DNA of 64,000 nucleotides from Atrichornis clamosus (Eukaryota > Chordata > Aves > Passeriformes > Menuridae): the NCBI GenBank assembly GCA_013400975.1, contig WBMZ01008618.1, positions 496,001 to 560,000 of the forward strand, given 5' to 3'. Shown here piece by piece: positions 12,991 to 25,878 of the stretch. Below the pieces are notes generated by a model. It was not told the DNA's origin. It searched no databases and worked only from the letters and a program-made list of their open reading frames with translations. Every line of letters starts with the position of its first letter. The stretch's first letter is position 1. Made by a program: the position numbers and the translations under genes.

Positions 12991-15631
12991 CACTGTGCTG
13001 CAAGTTTGCCTGAACAGTGCCAAAAATACATTTATTCATGCCTGTCTCAGCGGCATAAGGAGCAATTACAGCTTATGGGGATTGAATGTGGAAGTCTGCA
13101 GTGATTAAAGAACATAGCATGGAGAACAGCTCGATCACCTTCACCACTCCTGAAACACTCAGGCTCATTAGGCTCATCTGTTCATGCAGAACAATGTTAA
13201 TTCACCCTTGAAAGGATGGTAGGAGAGGTGAAAGGTTGCTACATGTCCCCAGAGCTTACATATGGCACTGATAAGCTACAAGAGACAAAATAACTCAAAC
13301 TGGAAATGAGTGGAAAAGGGCCTTGGATTGCAATGTGGCTGGAGGTGAAACATCTGTCACATCCAGCTTTCTACAGAAGCAGAAAGCTCATTTATTAACC
13401 AACTCTCCACCCAGAGATTTATATGCACAATAATATCAACTAGGTGAATGATGTGGAACTGAATAGTTACAGCTAAAAAGGTAGAGAGACTTAGGAAACC
13501 CTCACCAAAGCCATAAGGCTGTAGTGCTGTCTCCTGGTCTTCCCAGATTAGATCCCAGACCTCTGTTCCATAAAAACACACAGGTTGGCACCAACATCCT
13601 GGGCAAATTGCAAGTGAAGCAACAATGTCCCTCCTAATTTACACCCCATTCTCCCACCTTTCAACCAGCCATCAGATTTTTCTTATCACATTTTCATGCA
13701 CTGCTTTTAAATGCTTGCAGTGTATATTTCCAGAGATGTGTCTCTGTTTTCTGACAGATGGAATAATTTTAATATATCATTTTACCTGCCTCACCAGGGA
13801 GCTCTGCAGAGTAATTAAAACACAGGACAGATGAAAAGGTTTATAGCACAACTACATCACTTCAACATAATGTTCGCTGGAGCATCACTCACACCTTCCT
13901 GTTTCCCCAGGATGCAGCAGAGAGTGCAAAGCTTGCTGGATGCCAGGCTCTTTGGGCTGGAACTGACTGGAGGGCAAAACAAACACAGTAATTCTGCCCC
14001 ATGGATGCCTGGCACCTAGAGCTGTGCTGGACACTCCTAACCTAAAATAACACCTACATCAGAAAGGTCAGTTCTTTGAGGAAGCGGAGGAATCAGGTGA
14101 CAGAACCTCACAATGTTAGGCAGGGGATAGAGAAGCACAAATTCAGGCACCACTGGCAGTGTGTTGACACTACTAACCTGCTCGTGGTGCTCGTCTGAGG
14201 GGGGAATTCAGAACTTAAACAGAAGGAACAAAATAAAACAACTCACACAAAGCTGCTTGGCTGTCCTGGTGCAATTCTGACCCTATTATTGCTATGCTGT
14301 TAGTGCTGGGATTTTCAATGATGCCTCCCAATGGCATTTGTGCATCTAAATCTCAGTCATCTTCCAAATTCCAACCTGAAGGTTGTTTATAACTTTAGTA
14401 TTAAAAGCTGTAACAGCAAATACAAGCCAATTAAACAAACAAACCCCACACTCACAACCCCAAACTAAAGACTGCCCACAGTTTTTCACAGAGCTACAGT
14501 GATACCTTTCTTACCCTTTAGAGATTAAAGGTCATCAAAGAGCAGTAAGGAATGTATAGTTAACTGGTTATTATAATTATTACCTACAATAGAGCTTCAT
14601 CCTGATATGAGATTGGCCATTACTGAGAAATTGCTAGACTTAAAAAAACCAAAAACCAACCCAAATCCCTGGTGTGAGCCAGCCTGGCTGTACAGGTTCC
14701 CCCACTGCTCCTATGTTATTTCTTAGTGATCTTCTCTCAGTTTCTACCTTCTGTCACTGGTTGAGCATGCTGAGCACGGGATGAAGGAGCAGCAAGAAAT
14801 GCCAGCGAGTGTCTGGATTGAGAGGCACCTTCTGAAGCTGCTGTGATAAACTCAGCCTTGCCACCGCTAATGATGAGGGTTCCCAAGGGTACCTCCAGCT
14901 GCAAACAGCAGAGAAAGATGACTGTCCCAGGATCCAGGGTGCCACCCATGAACACGACACAACCACCCATCTCTGATGGTCTTTAAACGTACAGAATAAA
15001 GTCCAGCGTCTTCACGTGGGCTTCAGCTTTCTGATGACATTTAATTTACTTTATTTTTGCACAAAGACAGCATCAAACATACGCAACATTAAACCGATAA
15101 ATGAATCTATGGACAAATGTCTAGAGAATTTTGGAATGAAGACTTTGCTTCATTCCCACAGCACTGACAAAGCAGCTTCATGACACAGGAAAGACAAGTG
15201 TAGTCTGGCAATTTTTTTTTGCTGAACAAAGAAAACGGAGAATTTTTAGCATCTTAATTTTTTTAACTACCTTAGAACAGAAGTATAAAGAGCTTGGTGA
15301 AGTCAGCAAATCACCAGAAACCAGATACCTGGATAAAGCGCGTGTGAAATAAGTGATTCAAACGGACATTAAGTAGATGACATTAACTTAAAAATCCATA
15401 AAATAAAAAAACCAATAGAACACACAGAGGCTTTACAGAAAGATGTTGTTATTGAGGTCAAAAACCACTTTACCTTGGCATACATTAATAATCCATTGGG
15501 ATTGTAGGTATCTGTTCAATAGTGTGAAATAACTGCAAGATCAGCAAAACTAGAAGAAGTTATTGATTACTCTATTATTAAAAATCAGTTGACGTGAAGT
15601 CCTCTGAGAACAGACAGCACTTAGGACCAGA

Positions 15632-15660
15632 GATATACTCAAGGCTGATATACTCAAGGC
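15632..15660. repeat. 15-bp tandem duplication
   Basis: The unit GATATACTCAAGGC(T) occurs twice in direct succession, identical over 14 bp. It is a simple local duplication in intron 7 sequence. Confidence 0.92.
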
Positions 15661-17665
15661 AAGATGAAACAATAAATTGACTATTCAGACAAATCTCTCT
15701 TCTCACATTTGGCTTGGAAATATCAGTATTCTGTAAGAATATTGAGGAATACCTTTTGTTAGACAATATAGAAAATATGATTTATTTAACTGGAATTTTA
15801 AATTTCAGTATTGGTAATCAAAATTAAAATGCCTGCAAAGTTCTGCCATACTATTATAACAAAGAGGCAATGTCAAAAATAAATAAATGCTCTAAAAACT
15901 CTTTGTAAGGCAATATCCAGAGGAAGCAGAGTAAAAGGCTGGATTATTTCTGTACGCTAGCAAATGGAGTTACCTCTGTTGTCAAACAAGTTTTTTGTTA
16001 TGATTTTATTTTTAAATAATTCATACTCTTTTTCAGCTCCTTCTTTTGCTAACAGGCTTATGGTTCCTGGTTTTATGTTTAGCAAAAACAAAAAGCATAT
16101 TTTCTCCTGTAAAACTAAAAACATTCTGGTGTGGTTGGTTTTCTGACATGCATCGTGACAATTTCTCTACAAAAAGCCTTTGAGACAGTAGGAGAGAAAT
16201 GCAACATTCAGGGACAGATTCCTGTTCAGCTATCTGCAAAAATCAGATCTCAGCAAACCTACAGAGCAACAGGATTTCTAATAAGCCCTTCTGGCCATAA
16301 ACATAGTTTATTGTAACATAAATATGATAATGTGAGGAGTTCTTGGCCGTTGTATTTCCAGCTGTCTTTTCCTAATGAATTCTCCTTTAAATCCTGCCCT
16401 TCTCTTGCCAGTAAAAGTCAGTCTTCTCTTGGGTCACTTTATACTTTTTGATTTTTTCTTAGTATATCTTTAAAAAAACTTTCATTTTCCCTGTCAGTCC
16501 TTCTTCATGGCTCTTTTGGAACCTTGGCTCCTTCCCTTTCCCAGGTAATCCCACCAATGCAGAGAGGTGCACCCATTTCTGCACCACACCACAGCCACTG
16601 CCTGCATTGTTGGGCTGGGGCATTGTCCAAGATCACAGCAAATGTAACCTCCTCCACTCACACCTACCCCGAAAGTCCTGTAAAAATCTTCCTTTTGCCT
16701 GTTATTTTTAATATCCTTCTTCTCTCTTTTCATCCCTGCATGACTTCACTGTCTCTTCTCGATTTCACCAAACATTAAAGTTTATTCTCTTGTGATAGAC
16801 ATCTCCGTCACTTCCCTATCGCATTCCCTTCTGCTGTCAAATATTTTATTTTAAGATAAGACAACATTTGTTTAATTGCAAGCATGATTATAAGACTTCT
16901 GCTACGACAGAGGCAATGCCTGGCAATAATTTTGTTTTGCTTTTTAAGTAAAGCAAATGGATGTACTTGTGCTTTTTAGTAAAGAATTAATTTCTGCCAA
17001 CATTTTCAAACAGACAAAATTACATGAGCTAGGCACAGAGAGAGTTCTGATAGGCAGAAGCTGAAATATCATCCATCTTCATACACTGAATTTGTATTAT
17101 GGAATATATTTATACTGTGCATAGAGAGTAACTCTGTGTTACTTCCTTTACATATGAGAGATGTTCATTCCTCATTCTTGTTACAGAGTATAACTTACTG
17201 AAAAATGCCACACATTTCATTGAACAGCACAATTTAACCCCAGATTTTGCCCTCTAAAACATCAGTGTGGCTTTTATCCTCATTTATTCTAAAAATACAG
17301 TAATCCACTGCTCTCTAGCAGTTGAGCCGTGTGGGAACAGGCAATCTGTTGCAGCCAGTTCCGTGTTAGACTTGCTGGGTGGTAACAGAGCTGTCACCTG
17401 GGAGCAGCTGCAACGTAAGCAAAACCACTCATCTCTTTACACTCAGCTGCTGTGCAGGAAAAAAATGGTAGCACTGAACTGGTACTGCCTCATGCCGTAC
17501 TTATCAGATATTATTTTAACATTTATCACTAAATGTGGCAGTGTAAAACCTGATACTCTCCTGTCAAGCTCTCTCACCACCACACTGTACAGGAGACAGA
17601 GTCGTAGCCAGCTCAGCAGACGGAACTGTGCGTAGTTGCACAAAAATCCTGAATGCCTTAAACTG

Positions 17666-18055
17666 TGGAAGGTTGGCCCTGGTTGGATGCCAGGTGCCCA
17701 CCAAAGTTGCTCTATCACTGCCCCTCCTCAGCTGGACAGGGGAGAGAAAACACATCAAAAGGCTCGCGGGTCAACATAAGGATGGAGGAGATCAATCACC
17801 AATTACTGTCATGGGCAAAACAGGCCTGACTTGGGGAAATTAATTTAAGTTATTACCAACCAAATCAGAGTAGGGTAATGAGTGGGTCCCTCAGAGAGGC
17901 ACTACCCCTGTAGCTGATGGGCTCAGGTTTGGAGGGTCCCTCTTGGAGCTGCTGGCATTGGCTCCATCAGACACACGGGAAGCTCCTGGGAGCTCCTCTC
18001 AGAAGCCACTACTGTAGCACCCCCACCACTACCAAAACCTTGCCATGCAAATCCA
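17666..18055. mobile_element. Decayed avian interspersed repeat (probably LTR-retroelement related)
   Basis: From the GTTGGATGCCAGGTGCCCACC region through CTCCTCAGCTGGACAGG, TCACCAATTACTGTCA and AGAGTAGGGTAATGAG, and on to ACCAAAACCTTGCCATGCAAA, the order of blocks matches a repeat I remember as widespread in bird, especially passerine, genomes. Longer copies that I recall have extra tandem GC-rich material after the GGGTAATGAG block, so this copy looks internally deleted. There is no intact open reading frame. Family assignment (LTR element versus other) is from memory and uncertain; the borders are approximate. Confidence 0.55.
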
Positions 18056-20859
18056 GTCCTATTAAGCAAGCCATTAAGTGATTTTCCAGAGATACAAGAC
18101 AAACAGAACGAGCAACGTGTCATGATAAGAATTCTCCTTTTGATCAAACAGCTTCCCCTTTTTATCTGAGATACAGCAAACAGGCAGCTCTGACTTCTAT
18201 CACCTTGAACACTTTTGGGCCTACAGAAGAAAGATGAGGAGCATCAGTTAAACACTGTAACCCATACCATGCCTCACCTAAATCATTTTTACAGAGATGA
18301 GCGCATGCAAATTCAACAGAGATTTTGCCTTGCAGGGTGTGTTGGGCTGTGGACTGTGGAAGCAGCCTAATTGAATTTTGCTGTGAGTATGTGCAAGCAC
18401 TTTCAGCATACTTCTTGCTTGGGGTGCTAAACTTAAGCATCATTAAATTGACATAAATGCAATAGACTTCAAGACAAGCATTAGACCTAGAACAAAATTC
18501 TTAAGCCATCTTGTCTGGACCTATGCCCCTCCAGGACTGCTTCCTGTGAAATGCACTGAAAGGCTGTTTTATCTGCCCCTGGGGTACCTTTTTTACTCCT
18601 GTGTAACATTACTGATTACCACCTTGTTAACATGCAAACAAAACAATATCCAAGGCCAATATTTGGTGCATTAGCAGCACCCTGTCCCAAGACACCACCC
18701 TGTTTGGAGACATTTGTAAACCTAAACCTTGGTATTCAGTTTTTAATTAACAAAGAAAGCTTAATATGCAATTTTTTTTTCATCCATCTGGCACTAAAAT
18801 TGCTTCTATTGCATTTTCAGGAAGAGTTTGGGACTATTAGAAGAAAATTACAATATATTTATCCCTCTATGATTCACCTGTCTAGTTCAAAGAAAAAGGG
18901 TGTTTGCAATTGAGAAAATAAGTGCTAGAAAAGATATTATCTATACTCATATTTTTATGCATTCTTTCTACCAGCAGCACAAAGGCTTTTTTGCCTTTTC
19001 TTGTGTTTCCTTTGTTCTATATCAGGTCTCTGCATTCTCCCCCCATGAGATCTTAACACACAAGAGGACAAAAACCAAACCAAACCAAAAAACTGCCATT
19101 AATGCCTTGTCCATAGCTTGACACAAGACCAACTTCTCTGTTCCAATTTAAAGACCCTCTTGTGGTGAGATGACTTAAAAGTGGAGTATTTTTATATTGC
19201 AATCTAGCACTTGTTCTCCCCAGTGATTCCTTTATCGTCTTGGGGGTATCTTCAGGGATTGTATATTGAGTTTTTAAATTAAACTCTCTGAGTCTTTTCC
19301 TTCTGTTATTTTCAAACTTGTCACTGAAGGAAATGTTTGTGGGCTTTGCAGAGACTTCTGTAGTACTTCTTGCTTGTTACAGCTACATCAAGTACCACAT
19401 TAAAAAGAAATTCAAAGAAACTAGAAACAACTTTGTTTCTAACTGAAAACAGAGATGGGAGAACATATAAGGAGCATGTTAAGAACTGCTCTTTTTCTGA
19501 CTTAGTTTCATTAGATATCCCGGTGGAAATATAATACGGAACATATGTTCATAAATAAAGTGAACATCTGATTAATTCTGTTTCTATGCTTTTAATTGAT
19601 CCATTTCTCAATACATAATGCACAAATTACCATATCTATGTTGCACAAATGAAGGAAAGCCCACATGAAACCCTAGACTATGCAGTGGAAGAGACTTTGG
19701 GGAATTTTTAGCACAAGGTAAGCTTTGACTACGTTCGATCCCTTCCTCACCCCCCTCTGAAAGGCATCCAGCACATCCCATTTTAACAACAGCCCCTGAA
19801 AGGCACCACCGTGTGACACCCCTCACACCAGAAGTGCCACCACCACCCACCCAAGGCAGCCAAGTAATCCATCAGGGCCAATCTCTTGCTGTGGGACTGG
19901 CAACTGCCAGATGCTGCAGCAGAAGCTGAGTATCTCTTAACAGCACATCTAATTATCTATATTATCCAGGGGAGGAAAGAAGAGTTCTTTATATCTCCAC
20001 ACGGCAATCGATAGCAGCAGAACTTGGGGATATAATCCTTGATTTATCTATGATTTGTAACTTGTGCCACCACAGATGTCATTCTTCAAACAGAAGCTGC
20101 CCAGCATTAGATACAGATGTGCAAGTTCATTACTGCAGCCACTGACAACAACATCAGGGTCTGCCTTCCCTGGTGATAAAGGGTGGGTCTACACAGCCAT
20201 CACTGCAGTCTATCAAATGCTGAGTGCTAATTGTCTTCCCTCCACAGCCATTACTGCAGGACCAAACAGCTCCGTCTATAAAAGATATCCCAGAAAGATG
20301 GAAAACAGAGTTTCAGCTAAAGGAGGTTTTCTTTTTCTGGATATGTGTTCTTTCACTAAAATTCCTGTGCAAAGGAACAAACCCACAAAACTATGAACTC
20401 CAAACCTTTCCACAGAACTTTAAGACTTCTAAGATGTCCTTGAGTATCAGGGAAATTTTCACAAAGATCCACTTCTCTTACAAGAATTTTCTTGTCTATG
20501 TTTGCCCCCAATACACTATGATTATTTAAGTAACCCAGGATTAATTATTTCAGTCATTTACAAACCAAACCAGTAAGTTGTGAAAGAATGTGAAAGCAAA
20601 AATCTTCGTCTTTTAGCCTGGAAGAGAAAAGGCTGCATATCTAGGCCCACTCCAGAGTTAGCTGTAACCTAATAAAAAAGGACACAAGCTGATGCAGCTT
20701 ATTCCCCTGGAAACAGGAATTTGAATTTACATTCATTTAATCCTAACACTTCAAAAGGAACATCTTAAAGCAGAATGATGTTCTACAGTTCATACGGCAA
20801 TTACTACAGGGTCATGCTGTCCATTACCGTGGCTCTTCTCCTGCACTGTGTGTTTTCAT

Positions 20860-21365
20860 TGCTTACTAATTACAGGAATGCAGAATCAATTAAGAGAAAA
20901 TAATGCAAAGGAATATATAATTTCCATAAATAAAAAGAGCCACTTTCTTTAGAAACATTATATAAGGAAATCAACTTTAATTTAACAGATGGCAATCCAT
21001 TCGAGGATACTGCTCACCACTTCTTAATTAAAGAATTTTGCCACTGTGAACCTTTACATATTACTGTGTTATGATCTTTCCTGCCTAATCTGAAATGAAG
21101 GCCTAATTAATAGTAAGCCACACTAGCCAATACAGATAGACTAAAGTGAAAAGAGAATTAGATATACATTATCTGGAAATAATGCTCACTCTCTGAAAAA
21201 CAGCTAAAGAACTTTATTGACCTAACTCGTTTAACAAATGACACTTAAGTAATTCATTGACAAGGCAGAACAATGGCAGGTCTGAAGGCCTATTAAATCA
21301 TTTTTTCCAAGAGACATCACACTGCATTGGCTGTAAATTTCTGGTGTAATTAAATAATTAAGACT
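20860..21365. promoter_or_regulatory. AT-rich segment with five TAATTA cores (candidate conserved non-coding element)
   Basis: TAATTA homeodomain cores occur at 20867, 21025 (inside TTAATTAA), 21104, 21347 and 21355 in otherwise non-repetitive, stop-rich, AT-rich sequence. The texture resembles conserved non-coding elements of vertebrate introns, but conservation cannot be seen from one sequence, so this is only a candidate. Confidence 0.35.
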
Positions 21366-21462
21366 TAAATATTTCAGTGATTAATTTCTATTAAAAATTC
21401 ATAAAATATAATGGCACTTAGGGAAAGAGATTAAGGTTACTGGCATTTATTGACTGGGCTAT

Positions 21463-21474
21463 AAAAAAAAAAAA
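21463..21474. repeat. Poly-A run (12)
   Basis: Twelve A close the AT-rich, TAATTA-bearing segment that precedes it. Confidence 0.9.
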
Positions 21475-21936
21475 TCTATTTAGAAAAATAAGTCTCCTAG
21501 TTCAGCCTCAGAACACCAAAAGTATTTATTGCAAACACTGTGAAAATTTAGTGCTGATATTGCTCTTACTTTTGGTGCACTTTCATTTTGCATTTGAGGA
21601 TTGCTTTTAGCAGATGTTATTTAGGGACACTTATTCAGCTCAACTTGGATGCACACAGAATTTCCAAGTTGTATCATCCCAGGCCTACAAGGAAATGCCG
21701 TAAAATGGTGGTGCACCTTGCCCAAATATCTCAGCTCTCTCTCCTCTGTTCTCTGCTGAGCTCTTCCACATCCAACCCAACCTGCAGACAAGATCATGCC
21801 AGCTTTTCCCACCTAAACTCAGCCCCATGTCCCTCTTCACTGAGTCTTGAGCATCCTCCATTCCCAGCCTCATACTTCAGGTGCTGCCTCCCACTATAAA
21901 TTTGTTTGCAGCAAATGGTTGGGCCCTCTCCTCTTC

Positions 21937-21949
21937 TTTTTTTTTTTTT
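21937..21949. repeat. Poly-T run (13)
   Basis: Thirteen T follow a CTCTCCTCTTC pyrimidine tract. No target-site duplication or retroposon body was recognised beside it. Confidence 0.9.
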
Positions 21950-22739
21950 GCTTTACCACCTTGGAGCAAACTACTGAGCTCGGCTTCCTGCTAGAGACAA
22001 AGATGAGTTGCTTTTATCCCTCTTCCACTCTGAAGTCCCAGGCACACACGGAGGGACCTGGATACCAGTGCACAGAAGCAGCAAAGCCACAAGGCACAGA
22101 GTGCCTACAGAGATAACATTTTCCTCCCATCCGCAGGAGATACTCACAGTTTTTAAAACCAGCAGGGGACACCAGATTGCCCACACTGACCTCTGTTTTA
22201 TGGCACATTAGATTCCTCCCAATTACCATTCCACTGAGATCTGCAGGTTTAGGCCAACCAGCTGACTTTGCAAGAACAAGGCTAACCTCTTCCATCCCAC
22301 AGGAAGTTATAACAAGAAAAAGAAACTTAGAGGAAAATAAAAAGAAAATAATTTCCTGGCATTCCAGCCTTAGCTGCTATCAATGCATATTGCATTTCAC
22401 TTCATCTTCTACATAACTCTTAGCATATTCAGCACCTCTGATGGAAGTCGGCACGGTAGAATGACAACAAACACACCCAGGGCTCTTCAACCCTCTTGGC
22501 TGTATCATTTCTATTTATCTGTTGTCTGCGTAAGTCCCTTTATTATAAACTCTTTCTTGAGGCTAAACATTAATGAGAGATATTGCAAACTCAAAGCTCA
22601 AGTTTTCTGCAAGCGCAATAGAATTTATAATCATTGCAAATGCTTTTTATATAAAAAGCTAATATTTTCAATCTTTTTTCTTTTTGGAATTAAAAGCCTC
22701 TTTCATATTTGATGTATTAACCGTATTAGCATTTGTTCT

Positions 22740-22990
22740 CTATGAATATCAAATATTGGTGATAATTATTTGCATGTTAATGCTTATTAGTACATCCAAC
22801 TGGATGTGAACAATAAATAGAAAAAAGTTTAAAGTGCAAAGCACTTCACATTCTTTATTTCTGGAAAAGGACGGGAAGCTGTACTTACCGGTGATTGCAG
22901 CCAAGCCTGTAATAATTGGAGTGAAATCTAAGGTGAAAGTAATATGAAAACTGTAATGTAGTTAGAGGGTTAAATTAGTTTATTAAAACT
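22740..22990. promoter_or_regulatory. AT-rich segment with overlapping TAATTA and octamer motif
   Basis: At 22763-22775 a TAATTA core shares its last base with a perfect ATTTGCAT octamer (POU-factor site), followed by GTTAATG. The segment also holds the 18-nt cryptic exon candidate at 22889-22906. Regulatory function is inferred from motifs only. Confidence 0.35.
22889..22906 (-). other. Candidate 18-nt cryptic or alternative exon (intron 7)
   Basis: On the minus strand a TCACTCCAATTATTACAG acceptor is followed after exactly 18 nt by ACCG|GTAAGT, a near-perfect donor. Inserted after the phase-0 end of the 30-nt FHIT exon it would add six codons (AWLQSP) between Lys93 and His94, splitting the HIT signature. 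There is no transcript evidence; chance pairing is possible. Confidence 0.25.
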
Positions 22991-23159
22991 GGCTAGAAAA
23001 GCAGAATAAATTTAGTTACTTTACATTTGCTCAGGTACAGCATTTTGAGTAATGTAAGCAGTTAAATAACCTTGTCCCCACAGCCCTCCTTAATTATCTC
23101 AATAAAATTCACCTGGTTTTATGTTTGGTTGGTTTTGCTTGTTTGTTTTAAAAGAAAAA

Positions 23160-23880
23160 AAGATTATTTGAGTTCGAATTAGAGACCCGGTAAATACGGG
23201 AGAATCTTGCTCAGCCTGTTCTCTGGGGTCACTGTCCCTCCCTGTCCTTCTCCCTCAGTCTTGTGCTCCTCAGGGATGTTTTCCCTGCTCCCAGGCCGCT
23301 GCAGGGTTCCCCTCTGCTCTTTCAAGCCCACTGCCTGGCAGGCTGCTGGCCAAGGGAGGGGAGATGCCCCAAGGGACTCCCAGCACGGGAGGGGTGGGAT
23401 CGAGCAGGGCTCTCTCAGCACTCTGTCGCCTCCCGTTTGCAGTGAAATCACCAGTCCTTAGGGACAAAACCTGCGTCCTGGTGGCCAGGCTCAGACAAGG
23501 GACCTGGCTCTGGATCCCACAGCACTTGGGGGAGCAGCTGGTGCAGGGGAACAGATCAGCCCCCGTCCACTCCTCCGCGACACCCTACAGCTGCCAGTGT
23601 TTGCTCTCCCTGCGAAAGGGTAATCTCTGCTTAGGATAAAAGGGATTTATCCCCCGCCGGTTGTTTAAACAAAAACTGCCGTGAGACAGTGAACATACGC
23701 TTGGACCGCGCCCAGTGTGACTGGGACTCCCGTTCTTGAGGGCACTTTAGAGTCTCTCCGTCGAACACAGCTGCCCTGCCCGAGGCAGGACTCGGCCCCT
23801 CCGCGACCCTGGCCCGAAGGCAGGAGAGCCCGGCCAGCGGCAACAGCAGCACCTACGCTGAGGCAGGAGAACCCCTTCTT
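23160..23880. other. GC/CpG-rich block in intron 7
   Basis: This block of roughly 700 bp contains around 30 CpGs, including GGTAAATACGGG, CCCCGCCGG, CCGCGCC and CTCCGCGACC, between two strongly AT-rich stretches. Short open frames on both strands have no recognisable product. It starts less than 300 bp from the candidate 18-nt exon at 22889-22906. Confidence 0.6.
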
Positions 23881-25809
23881 TCCGTGAGAACACCCAGTCT
23901 AATTGCAGCTTCATTCGTGATAATGACCTACATAATTTTCAATAATTGGGTGCAATTTATCTTTTCTTAATTAAAAAAATGGAAATTAGCAAAGAGAAGG
24001 GACACTGGAAAATGCTTCATTTGAAACCTTTTCATTAATTATCAGGAAGTCTAAACACCATATTGAGAACTGCACATACAGAACAAGAATCCAGTAATTT
24101 TTTTCATTATTCTCTTGAGTTTACTGTAATTATCTTACTAAAAACAGCACCTACTTCCAGGAGGTATCTGTTTTATGAGGGTGCTGTTAGCTTCACTACT
24201 GAAGCCAGTGACAAATCCACACGTACTTTCTTGAACAGGTAGCACAATCAGCAGTATAAATGTGAATGTACACTCTAAACTCATTAAATGAAGATGCTTA
24301 GATCTTACTGACAGTCTTATAAATTGCCCAGATCTTCCCAGAATTTTTAGTGGGCTTTGTATCAACCACAGAATTTTAAAATCCTTATTTTAGAATTAAT
24401 TATTATAATTCACATCATGTTCCTTACAACTAGATCTGACATCAGCTGATCATCTGACATTTGATGGATAAAACAAAACAAGCCAGACTTGCAGAAGTTG
24501 GGTATTCCTGTTATATGGTTGCATATGACAATGGTTTATAAAACTCAGTGTTACACACTATATTTACCAAGTCTCATTTTACATTTGTTGAGTTACTAAA
24601 TTACTTTGACACATCTCCAGTTTATGTTCTATTACTGAAGAATAACTACACAACAGATGGCAGTGTGTTTGCATAACAATATTTTTGGGCAGGTCAATCT
24701 ACAAGGTAGTTATAGGGATTGATATATATTGGTGAACATGAGGATCTTTTTCACTATCAATCAGACAGTCAGCCAGCACAGTAATTTCTGTATTGCAAAG
24801 GAGAGGCTTAGCAAATATATTTAATTATGGACAATACTTTAAAGAGCAAAATCTAGTACCAAGAGTAGAGCCAGTAGATGGAAAATGATGCTTCTATATA
24901 GAATCCTTTTCCAGAGGGACCTCAAACCTTTGAATCTTAATATTAACAAAGAATGCCTATGAAATCATACTAGAATTAATTTGGTGTATGAATAAATATC
25001 TATAGCTGTATCTATTGCATTCCTCAGTATTAAACACTAGATAATTATGGACTATGTCATGTCAAGTGAATATAATATCTTGCAAGTAAAGTAATTATTA
25101 TAAAGGAAAGCTATACTGCTCTGAGAACCAAGTTGTCTATTTATTAAAAAACAAAAAAGCAAATCCGACACAAAACTCCAAATCCTTCATTCCTGTAATA
25201 CAGCCAAAGATTTTTGAATCAGAAGTTGCATTTTCCCCTTGCTTCTCAGTCTAAGGGGAATGACATTGGTTGTCTTACCTCAGCCACCTCAGCAATGCTA
25301 CAGGAGGTGACGGCACTGATTAATAAATCGGGACTGCTTGATCCTGTGTTAAGATGAAATGACTGGAGAGAGGAGGTAGAAAATTAGTCAACCTGCACCT
25401 CAGGGTGTCTGGCTTCAATTTCTAGTGCTACCCTGGTGCTATTGCCTGGCCCTGGAAGAGTAAATTCAACTATTTGCATGTCAGCAATGGGGACAGTGAT
25501 TCATTCTCTGAGAGCTAAGAAAATAAAGCATTATATCAAAGGAGTTGTTACTTGTAGTTGATATACATTGTAAGTGGTTTTTTCTCTTTTGTGTGGCTGT
25601 AAGAACTGAGGAGTGACACTTCAATTGATGTTCAGCCAAGGAGACAGCTAATATTAATGACTTTGTGTCAAAGCACTGAAGTGAAATAATAACGAAAGAG
25701 TTAACAAAGCACTAGTAGTGTATGTTCTTCCAGGAAACAATACAAAGAAAGTTCTGATTAATTAGTGATTTTTTTAAAAAAGAACATCTCTTTTGGCATC
25801 CTACTGCAG

Positions 25810-25878
25810 TGTATTACTGCCACTGAGGAGGGCAGGGAACAGCTGTTTTCCATGAGAAATCCTAGCTCGTCTCCGTGG
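25810..25878 (+). other. Candidate 69-nt antisense exon
   Basis: Plus strand, opposite to FHIT: TTTTGGCATCCTACTGCAG acceptor, 69 nt, then CGTGG|GTGAGT donor. One frame is open for all 23 codons. It could belong to an antisense non-coding transcript, but no partner exon was recognised. Confidence 0.15.

Noticed and set aside
12659..13108. 149-codon plus-strand frame
   Set aside because: Overlaps the end of a MIR-like fragment and a GC-rich block; no domain or splice context.
19730..19745. tRNA B-box-like CGTTCGATCCC
   Set aside because: No A box at the right spacing and no cloverleaf could be drawn.
20618..20650. CR1-like phrase AGCCTGGAAGAGAAAAGGCTG
   Set aside because: Only about 20 bp resemble a CR1 LINE segment, and the flanks do not continue the match.
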